This document shows, in pieces, positions 56,323 through 64,000 of a stretch of DNA of 64,000 bases. The stretch lies in the NCBI GenBank assembly GCA_029215795.1, contig JARDYH010000003.1, forward strand, positions 13,901,001 to 13,965,000. The letters are read 5' to 3'. The position numbers were made by a program, and so were the translations under genes. The notes beneath the pieces were generated by a model that was given only the letters and a program-made list of their open reading frames with translations, made no database searches and was not told the DNA's origin. Origin of the DNA: Anniella stebbinsi. Taxonomy: Eukaryota > Chordata > Lepidosauria > Squamata > Anniellidae. Position 1 is the first letter of the stretch; every line of letters begins with the position of its first letter.

Positions 56323-57067
56323 ACTTGGCCACCATAGAAACAGGCTGCAAATCAATATGCATTATTGGGTACTGGTAGTATACAAAGAGCTCATTGATGA
56401 GGCAGCTCATTGAAGTGAAGGGGCTTGGGTTAGTCCTGAATGTGTATTTATTTAAAGCATTCTACCCCCTGCCCCTGCCACAAGGATCTAAGACACACAA
56501 TCAAGTAAACAAAGCAGTTGCTGTCCATAAGCTTACAATCTAAAAGACATATAACACAAAAGGAAAAAGTGATGAGGAGGGAAGAGGAAAACAAGCAAAC
56601 TGTTCTTACTAGGATGAGCTGAAATAGGAACAGTTCAGGAACGGGAGAGCCTAATTGAGGTAGTCTCTCAGAACAGCTTCCAAAGTTTCCATGCTTTCCA
56701 TCTCCTCTGGGGCCAGGAGATGCTCAAACCCTGGCACCTTATTTTCTGTGACACCGAGGTGGCTTGGCAGAAAAGGCTGCTGTTGGCTCACTCTCTGCAT
56801 GGCTTAGATGCCACCACAGATGCCAAGCATAGGGATGTACTACTGCAACGTCTTATTCAGCAGCTATCAGCTGACACAAAGTTGCACAAGAGGTAGGTGA
56901 CACAAGGGATTGATAAGGCCAGGGTTCCACCTGTCCTTATAAACCCTCAGGCTCTGCTCTTCAGTTTGAGACTTCTTGCTTGAGTGAAGAGCAGGTTGCT
57001 CTCAAACCAGCCCTACCTGCTTAGTGCTTGCTTTGCATCCAGACCTAGGTTGAGACCAAGAAACACT
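56323..57067. other. Unrecognised stretch
   Basis: Nothing is recognised here. Confidence 0.3.
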
Positions 57068-57106
57068 GGCCAAGTCTACACCTGCCCGATATCCCGGGGT
57101 CGTCTC

Positions 57107-57146
<40 letters not shown>

Positions 57147-57646
57147 TTATTTCTTACCCGCCTCTCCGTCTAGATCGAGGCGGGGAACAACAACATGATA
57201 AAATACTCTAGGTCGTCCCTGTGCATCCATATGATGCACAAGGGATCCCAGGAACAACCAGGGACGACCTAGTGATGACCCTGGGATAACGGAAAATAGG
57301 GATATCTCATTTTTTTCTGCGGTCCCGGCCTCACGGGTCCTCAAATGGGCACGGAGCTGCACGGGGTGGCTCCGTGCCCATGGGGGGGGGCACAACAATT
57401 TCACCATCTCTGGGATGGCTGGGGGTAGGGCGTGAGGTTTTAAAAAAACTTATCTTTTCCCCGGATCGGGGCCATGCAGTTCCTCTTCACACACATACAC
57501 ATACACAAATAGAGGCCATGACGTCCCTCTTCCCTTCTGGGACATCGCACAGCCTTATAGAAGCTGGGGATGGATCGTGGAAGCAGGGAATTCCGCGATC
57601 CTCCCCACTCCCCACTGCTACACCCTTATGTGTAGATGAGCCCGCT
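57068..57646. mobile_element. GC-rich DNA element with GTCTACAC ends, interrupted by a LINE
   Basis: 'ggccaagtctacacctgccc' on the left and 'cttatgtgtagatgagccc' on the right give short inverted GTCTACAC/GTGTAGA ends. Inside, 'gtccctgtgcatccatatg' and 'gatgcacaagggatcc' form a dyad. No transposase domain is seen. A related element is at 27866-28400. Confidence 0.5.
57107..57207 (-). mobile_element. LINE 3' terminal fragment inside the DNA element
   Basis: A TAA microsatellite (57107-57147) joins 'ttacccgcctctccgtctag' and 'atcgaggcggggaacaac', a LINE 3' end in minus orientation. 'ggtcgtc' occurs on each side (57099-57105 and 57211-57217), a plausible target duplication. Confidence 0.7.
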
Positions 57647-58533
57647 ATCTCCCTCCACTTTCTCCTCTCCCTTTACTCCTTTGCAAGTTCTGCCTTGGAA
57701 GCAAGCATCTGGGTAGCAGATGCATTGCGTGCCAACAACCCATAAAGTGGCAAGGGGAAAACTTTTATTTTCATGTTTTGCTTTTAATTCAACCAGGCTT
57801 ACAGCTGGAGCTTCACAGTCCTGCACACAGAACAGAGACATTCCCAACTGAGGATGCTCCTGTAGCCACTGGGATTTTGTGCTTGGAGCAGGGAAGCTCA
57901 TTGGCTAAGCTCATCTGGTGATACAGAATGTTCTGTTGCTCAGGGAACTAAAACAGTTTGCAGTCCAACTTCTGTGTTGAAAGGGACAGATTCGTTTTGC
58001 ATGGAACTGGGACCAATCACAGAAGATCCCCTCCTTCAGAAATCTAAGGGGAGGGGAGCGTTAAGAGAAGAAGGAAGGATAAAAAGTAGGCAATGGACTG
58101 AGAAAGAAGGTGAGGGAATCCTGGGAGGTACAAATGGGGTAAATCTGTTTAAAAAAAAAAAAAAAGCTCAATGGAATGAGGGCAAGGGGAGGCTAATGGG
58201 AGAGAAGGCTCCAAAGCAATTCTGCAGCATGTAAGATCAGGAGGGCCTTACAGGAGAAAGGAAAAAGAGGGCTGTTAAGGAAGAACTTGCTCAAAAGTCA
58301 GAGAGGCTAAAGCAACAGGGCAACAGATTAAAATGCAGGAAACTGAGCAAAACATGGATGGCGGAGTCATGGAAGTGAAGAAGTCATGGAACCAGAAGAA
58401 AGTACATCTGGGGCAAAACTACATTTAGGACCTAGCTATAAGTCAGGTTTCATCACTGGCAGAAAGGAAGTGAACACGGAGAGCTACAGACTTGGATCAG
58501 AGGTCCAACGGGACATAAGTTTGCTTGGTTCAA
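57647..58533. other. Unrecognised stretch
   Basis: A 15-A run lies near 58151-58165. No gene or repeat family is recognised. Confidence 0.35.
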
Positions 58534-58662
58534 GCATTCCCCGACATGGTGCACTCCAGGTGATTTGGACTTCAACTCCCATCCACCCCAGCCAGCATGG
58601 TCAATGGTTAGGCACTCTACGAGTTGTAGTCCAAAATATCTAGAGGATACTAGGTGGGGGAA
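58534..58662. repeat. Interspersed repeat, 'actacaactccc' family
   Basis: 'cattccccgacatggtgcac', 'ggacttcaactcccatcca', 'cagccagcatggtcaatgg' and 'gagttgtagtccaaaat'; both halves are present. Confidence 0.7.
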
Positions 58663-58702
58663 ACAGGTCGAAACCCTGGCTGGGCAACTCTGCCCGTTGT
58701 GG

Positions 58703-59022
58703 TAGGCTGACCAGATAAAATCCAGGTCAGGGCTCATGTAACTTTAACAGTTGTAGAGAAAAGAGAATTTCAGCCAGTGTCATTTGTATGCATTTAGTTT
58801 CTGGTGATATTCCCTCTTCATCACAACAGTTAAAGGTGCATGCACTATACTAGAGTGACCATATACAAAAGAAGGCAGGGCCCCTGCAACTTTAACTGTT
58901 GTGATGAAGAGGGAATTTCACCAGGAACTAATTGCATACAAATGACACTGGCTGAAATTCCCTTTTCTCTACAACTGTTAAAGTTACATGAGCCCTGACC
59001 TGGATTTTATCTGGTCACCCTA
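58703..59022 (-). mobile_element. 320-bp foldback MITE, TAGGGTGACC family, copy 3
   Basis: Same family and length as 903-1222, with the asymmetric centre ('ctatactagagtgaccatat') in the opposite orientation. Flanks 'cgttgtgg' (58695-58702) and 'cattgtgg' (59023-59030) match at 7 of 8; the single difference (cg to ca) is a typical CpG decay. Confidence 0.93.
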
Positions 59023-59101
59023 CATTGTGGCTTCTTCTGTAACTGCAGTACTATGACCAGCCAAACTGTAAGAGGGCAACAAGAATCAAACAAACAAGAG
59101 T

Positions 59102-59539
59102 GGCCCTGTTCAGAAGACACCTTAAACCACGTCTTTAACCATGGTAAAAAAGGCAAAAAGCTTTATTCACTGTGGTTAAAGCCGTAGTTTAAGTAGGGTG
59201 ACCAGATAAAATCCAGGTCAGGGCTCATGTAGCTTTAACAGTTGTAGAGAAAAAGGAATTTCAGCCAGTATTATTTGTATGCAATTAGTTCCTGGTGAAA
59301 TTCCCTCTTCATCACAACAGTTAAAGTTGCAGGGGCCCTGCCTTCTTTTGTATATGGTCACTCTAGTATAGTGCCTGCACCTTTAACAGTTGTGATGAAG
59401 AGGGAATTTCACCAGGAACTAACTGCATACAAATGACTCTGGCTGAAATTCCTTTTTCTCTACAACTGTTAAAGTTACATCAGCCCTGACCTGGATTTTA
59501 TCTGGTCAGCCTAGGTTTAAGGCATGTTCTGAACAGGGC

Positions 59540-59540
<1 letters not shown>
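59102..59540. mobile_element. 119-bp palindromic MITE (GGCCCTGTTCAGA ends) carrying a nested MITE
   Basis: Without the nested element it is about 119 bp: left 'ggccctgttcagaagacacc' and right 'ggcatgttctgaacagggcc', with 'gtctttaaccatggt' against 'actgtggttaaagcc' inside. The element at 59194-59513 splits it. Same end type as 49430. Confidence 0.85.
59194..59513 (+). mobile_element. 320-bp foldback MITE, TAGGGTGACC family, copy 4, nested
   Basis: Same family, plus orientation. Flanks 'agtttaag' (59186-59193) and 'ggtttaag' (59514-59521) match at 7 of 8. Since both flanks lie in the 119-bp MITE, this insertion is the later event. Confidence 0.95.
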
Positions 59541-59541
<1 letters not shown>

Positions 59542-59570
<29 letters not shown>

Positions 59571-59571
59571 C
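59542..59571. repeat. GT microsatellite
   Basis: A TG/GT run of about 14 units directly beside the nested MITE pair. Confidence 0.9.
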
Positions 59572-59941
59572 ACAGAATCTGATATTCTGATTCGAACTAG
59601 CCAGCCAATTCTTTGGCTTCGGGGCTTCTATTCCATCTGTAGCATCGGAGCGCCTGTCAATTTTTGTAGGGGAGAAGAGTTTGAAGCAGGTTGTCCATTT
59701 TGTTGACTCCACAGAATGTACAAAGTAGAGGAAAAATAAAAGACGATGGGAAGCAGATGGCTCGGGGATGCTTCCAACGTGTGTGGGTGTTTCAGAGCTA
59801 GGTGAAGGGAACCAAAATAGTGCAGTTCTCAGCACAAAAGCCCTTTAGCGTGGTCCTTTAAAATGACCTCTGATCAAAGCTGCCCGTGTCATTGCTTTCC
59901 AAAGAGAAAGGAGCGCCGGGCAAAGCAGGCAGTCCATGCAC

Positions 59942-59942
<1 letters not shown>

Positions 59943-59984
<42 letters not shown>

Positions 59985-60110
59985 TATTCCATTTATATAC
60001 CGCCCCATAGCCGAAGCTCTCTGGGCGGTTTACAAAAATTAAAAACATTGAACATTAAAAAAAAACCGATATACAAAATTTAAAAGCATAAAAACAAGTT
60101 ATAATTACAA
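59943..60110 (-). mobile_element. LINE 3' end with ATT tail
   Basis: An ATT microsatellite (59943-59984) followed by 'atataccgccccatagccga' and 'gctctctgggcggtttac' is the cleanest copy of the 3' end also seen at 1-145, 7590 and 20187. Non-coding. Confidence 0.88.
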
Positions 60111-61587
60111 TATCCTTTACAAGCAACAATTCTGGGTCAAACTCTAAAGGCCAGATTCTGGGAAATAAATAAGGGACAGGCCATCCCATTCTGCTCAGGA
60201 GCGCCTGGAAGCAGCTGGGGGGGGGGGTGGCATCTACAGGATGCTGGGTTCAATGGGCCTTGGCGTCGAGGGATGCGGCATCCTCCCCTCAGCCTGGCCA
60301 CTCCCCACCCCCGTGGCTGCATCACAGGCATCTCCCTCCCCACAACACCAATACTGAAGAAAAAGGGCAGCCAACCCAAGCCACGGGGGACGTGGCCACC
60401 ACGGCTCCGTTTTGTCTCCTGGGCTGGGGATACAGTCTTGGCAGGACCATCAAGTCTAGAGGGGGATGCGATTCAAAGTGGAGATGAACCGACGCCTCCC
60501 TTTCCATCCGGCCTTATGACAAAACTGGGAGTTCACGGTTCCTTTTTTCTCAACGCAGGTTATGCACATATTAATTATATCACAGTGCAAAAGAACAAAA
60601 AAGGAATCTTGATTTAGGGTACTTTCAAATGAGGCATTTAATCTGGAAACTCCGCACCTTATTCACTTGCACACTATAGCAGGGGGAGGGGGGCATTCCG
60701 CACATGATGTCATCATCCATTTGTAACCCCCTGACTTCCCCAGTAATTTTCTCGACTTCTTTCTTAATGCAGAAAATCCAGTAAAAAAAAAAATTGTGTT
60801 TGTTAGCGCAGAAGAGATGAACAATCTCCACACAACTCTGAGTGTTACTCTTCCGACTTGTAAACGGTGAACTGTCCATGTGTACAATGACATTTGGGGG
60901 GGGAGGAATTGAGCCCTATAACCATCACCCACTCCCCATACCTGAGCACACTTTTTACATCTGGTTATGGCCATTTCACAGATTATATATATATATATAT
61001 GAATGATTATTTAAACACACTAGTAAGCTGCATATTCGGTATATGGCTAAGCCTAGTCATAGCACAAAAACTGGACAAAGCTTAGCAGAACGAGAGGATG
61101 TGATTCTGCTAAGTCCAGGTATAGCATCTCCAGCAAAATGATCTCGGACTATGTTGAGACCTAAGAGATAGGCTGCCAGTCAAGTCTTGGATTCGATACA
61201 CCATCAATTTCAATCCATATAAGGCAGGTCCTTATAGAGAGAGGAGGGGCAAGAGAGCTATGTGGAGTTTGACTTATCAGGGAAGCAGCAGTTCAAGGGT
61301 CCTTTAAAAAAAAAAAGTTTTGCAGGCTTGAGTAAGGGAGGCACAGGTTCAATACATGGTTAAAGCCTCACCCTTTGACATACTGAAGATTAAATAGCTG
61401 CTTTCCTTGTAGAAAGATGGGGCGTGGCTATTTTAACGTTATTGTTGTTGTCGTTATGGGAATCAATGTTATCAATGGCGCAATACAATGGGGATGGCCA
61501 TAAACCTCTGAACTCAGAGGCTAAGGGTCATCCAATGCAGGAGTGGAGGAGGCGATATTTACCTCCGCCCTCCTCTCACTCTGAATT
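60111..61587. other. Unrecognised stretch
   Basis: Short G runs (60220-60229, 60897-60903), an AT run (60982-61000) and a 11-A run (61306-61316). No gene is recognised. Confidence 0.35.
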
Positions 61588-61621
61588 TCAGCTAGATGGG
61601 CTTTTTCGCCCATCTAGCTGA
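61588..61621. repeat. Perfect 14-bp-stem hairpin
   Basis: 'tcagctagatgggc' and 'gcccatctagctga' flank a 6-base loop 'tttttc'. Confidence 0.9.
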
Positions 61622-61797
61622 GGTATCGGAGAAGGGGAGGGGAGGAGACTGCGGAGGCAGGAGGATTCCTTGTGAGCCAGCCTCCCCGTCCAAGAGACGG
61701 CCTCACTTTAACGTCCCTCCAATGTCGCTTTTGCGATCTCCTGAGAAGCAGCCGGTGTGGTTCTCGCCATGCCTTGATGTGAAGGGGAGGAGAATTT

Positions 61798-61851
61798 GGA
61801 CTCCTGGGTCTGAAGTCAGAGCACTGTCTCTGACTTCCGATCCAGGAATCC
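61798..61851. repeat. Hairpin with about 24-bp arms
   Basis: 'ggactcctgggtctgaagtc' and its inverted partner 'gacttccgatccaggaatcc' pair with a few mismatches around a 6-base loop 'cactgt'; 'agag' and 'ctct' complete the inner stem. Confidence 0.75.
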
Positions 61852-61919
61852 GAACTACCCTATGCCCCACCCCGACACTGTCTAGGGGACATAGGCTTGG
61901 TCTGCCCATGTACTGATTG

Positions 61920-61950
61920 TATTAGTAGTAGTAGTAGTAGTAGTAGTAAT
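61920..61950. repeat. TAG trinucleotide microsatellite
   Basis: About nine TAG units, no LINE 3' motif beside it. Confidence 0.9.
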
Positions 61951-63309
61951 ATTGTTATTGACTGTAACTTTTAAACTGCTTAACAACAATAGGGACTCAT
62001 TAAGGAAGTTAAAAATCTTTCTCTCTTTCAGATGAAGGGATCTGTGTATTTGGCAAACATTTCGTTTATAATAGCAGTCACTCAATATGGCAATTATTAT
62101 AACAGTCAAAGATAAAAGTGCTCTAGAGAAATAATCACACAAAAACTGAATGGGGGGGAGGGAATCAGGGAACAACTCCCCCCCCCCATGGTGTTCCCAA
62201 AATAATATAAGGGAGTGGGTTTGCATCCCATTTGTACTTGGGAGACCTCAGAGATTCTGGATCTCTGAATGTAAAGGCAGTCATGGAAGAAGCCTGGTCT
62301 ACCCTTTGTGTATGCCATATGTTCGTGAGTCTCCACCTGGGCGCTTGGGAGATTAACAACAAGCTGCCCTGTCTGTCCCACGTCTTACAGTTTTTGCTGA
62401 GTCAAGCATAAGGTTTACCTCCCTCTGTATTGACAGTTTACTCAGTAGGCAGGGAAGCAACTTTGACAAAGAGCATTTCTGTTGAGCTAACTGTCCTGTT
62501 GGCCAAGGATGACTGAGTAGAGGAGGGAGGGAATATTTGGAGAGGGAAAAAAAGCATGCAGCCTTGGCAGCAACGTCTGGGAGCTGTGAATGAAGTCAAT
62601 CTTCTTCAGGGCAACGTCGCCTAAATCCCGGCTCTCTCACCACCAACACCTGGAGGCCTACAACTGGCCCTAATATAGGAGAGGTGGTATTTACTAAAGA
62701 CAAGTTGGGAGTAACTTTAGTCAACAAGGGTAAGACTTTAATAAGAGGAAGTCCAGTTGCTGGTGAGACGACAGGGTAGGAGGTTGGCTGGGAGGACAAA
62801 GAAATTTAAGACAGGGTGATAAAACTGCCCGATCAAAATTTAAATAAAACAAAAACAAATAAGAGACTCTCTGGAAGTAGAGGAGGATCTGAAAGTAGAA
62901 ACACTAATTTGGTTTGATGAACTGGGCCAGTGTTTTGCAGTCATCTTCTACGGAGCTAGTGCAGAACGAACTGTAAATCTGAAATCCCAGTTCAAATCCC
63001 ACCTCTACCGTGAACTCAGTCCGGCTTTTGGCAAGCTGGTGTCTTTCAGCTTCAGCCAGGTCCAACTGGAGCAGCAGCATCCTTGGGAAGCTACTGAAGG
63101 CCCATTAGCTGCTGACGCTGCTTCCGGGGGTTTCCAGAGAGCCAGATGGCCGCCACTATAATTACCTATAATGTGATGTTACACCACTCTTTGACATTGT
63201 AAGTACAATGGTGACTGTTCAGAACTCAGTGGAGTGCCAGTGAAGACTTTTATTCTCTTTAATATGAGCAAAATGTGGGGAGGATGATTTAATCATCCTC
63301 ACCTCTGCC
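61951..63309. other. Mostly unrecognised stretch; possible SINE fragment at 62930-63045
   Basis: 'ccagttcaaatcccacctct' and 'accgtgaactcagtcc' resemble the B-box side of a Sauria-type SINE, degraded. The rest shows no gene or repeat family. Confidence 0.35.
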
Positions 63310-63745
63310 TTCTACTCAGCCTTTTGAGCAGGTTACTTGTTACTAAAATGATCAAGGGACTGGAGCATCTCTCCAATGAGGGAAGGTTACAAAGACTGGG
63401 ATTGTTTAGCTTGGAAAACAGGCAAGTTAGGGAAAACATGATAGAGGTGTACAAAATTATGCCTGGTGTGGAGAATGTGGATAGCAAGACATTTTTCTCC
63501 CTCTCCCACGATACTAGAACCTGGGCTCATTCCATGAAGCTGATTGGTGGGAGATTCAGGACAGATAAGAGGAAGGACTTCTTCACACAGTGCATAGTTA
63601 AACTATGGAATTTGCTACCACAAGATGGAGTAATGGCCACCAATTTGGATGGCTTTAAAAGGGAGTTGGATAAATTCCTGGAGGAAAAGGTTACCCCCTG
63701 CAGGTCCCACGACCAGGATTGCCCTAATTATCTGCCATGAGTCAC
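63310..63745 (+). pseudogene. CR1 LINE ORF2 C-terminal fragment
   Basis: The plus frame 63324-63740 is open for 138 codons. It reads 'RLQRLGLFSLENRQVRENMI', 'EVYKIMPGV', 'FFSLSHDTRTW', 'RFRTDKRKDFFTQCIVKLWN' and 'GFKRELDKFLEE', the standard order of the CR1 ORF2 C-terminus (LGLFSLEKRRLRGD, IEVYKI, RTDKRKYFFTQR, WNSLP). It lacks the RT catalytic domain and its start ATG is fortuitous. Although open, it is a 5'-truncated remnant, not a cellular gene. Confidence 0.9.
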
Positions 63746-63825
63746 GGACATAGTTCATTTTCACCCACCCTATAACCCAGACCTTGCAGTATTGGCTGCA
63801 GGATGGGTGAAAATTAACTATGTCC
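63746..63825. repeat. 80-bp palindrome
   Basis: 'ggacatagttcattttcacc' and 'ggtgaaaattaactatgtcc' form inverted arms of about 27 bp, with 'caccct' / 'aggatg' continuing inward; it directly follows the CR1 fragment. Confidence 0.8.
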
Positions 63826-64000
63826 ACACTGCGCGCTGGGTTCAGACAACACAGCAACCCTGAAGCGGCATGTGTAATTAGGATAATCCCAGTCGCACAA
63901 CCAGCAGTGTGGGAACAGGGGACACAACCGGCACTGCATTTCCCCCCCTGCTGATTGTCCAACCTCAGCCTAAATGTCTCGTGGTTCAACTGGTAAAAGG
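63826..64000. other. Unrecognised end of window
   Basis: Nothing is recognised in the last 175 bases. Confidence 0.3.

Noticed and set aside
63324..63740. 138-codon clean open frame at the window end
   Set aside because: As a cellular gene: it is the CR1 ORF2 C-terminus.

Overview
The window looks like a gene-poor, repeat-rich stretch of squamate reptile (lizard or snake) nuclear DNA. The reasons are: (i) tRNA-headed SINEs with the Sauria-SINE layout (for example 21636, 30478, 40138); (ii) several 5'-truncated LINE 3' ends of the CR1/L2 (Jockey) type whose tails run straight into ATT, AAT, CAT, TAG or AAAT microsatellites; (iii) a CR1 tail ending in repeated TATGATTCTA; (iv) many short foldback DNA transposons, some with clean 8-bp target duplications. 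I found no intact cellular protein-coding gene, no rRNA, no genuine tRNA gene and no bacterial-type system. It is best read as intergenic or intronic DNA. The species cannot be named from the sequence alone.

Layout. 1-9.6 kb: LINE 3' ends at 1, 2960, 5440 and 7590, a full-length foldback hAT-like MITE at 903-1222, and a 932-bp hAT-like element at 8600-9531 with a perfect 8-bp duplication. 9.6-17 kb: mostly unrecognised DNA, a CR1 tail (11768), a very long near-perfect hairpin (12147-12580), an old SINE and a possible LTR (about 15.8-16.4 kb). 17-24 kb: a well-preserved LINE 3' end (17338), an L1-like 3' end, a ladder of three minus-strand LINE fragments (19797-20290), a SINE split by a LINE (21636-22372), and a solo LTR (23435-23989). 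24-31 kb: a SINE, an 885-bp GC-rich terminal-inverted-repeat element (25119-26003), a LINE reverse-transcriptase fragment (26885), a second 320-bp MITE with a perfect duplication (27432), and a SINE whose 3' half is tandemly duplicated (30594-30956). 31-44 kb: further MITEs, a LINE endonuclease fragment (36780-37165), a 663-bp foldback hAT (39151-39813), a cluster of three repeats (42095-42705) and the longest surviving LINE frame (43766-44335, minus). 44-64 kb: one unrecognised coding-like patch (44813-45138, minus), a foldback element (46063), LINE 3' ends, a second LTR of the same family in the opposite orientation (54854-55379), a MITE nested inside another MITE (59102-59540) and a CR1 ORF2 C-terminal fragment (63310-63740).

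Nothing here works together as a pathway. The logic is that of a transposon graveyard: Jockey-type LINEs supply reverse transcriptase and leave microsatellite tails, SINEs were presumably moved in trans, and non-autonomous DNA elements were presumably moved by hAT transposases not encoded here. The best leads are the MITE family at seven sites, the two hAT-like elements with perfect target duplications, the 434-bp hairpin at 12.1 kb, the paired LTRs, and an interlocked pseudoknot-like inverted repeat at 33445-33499.
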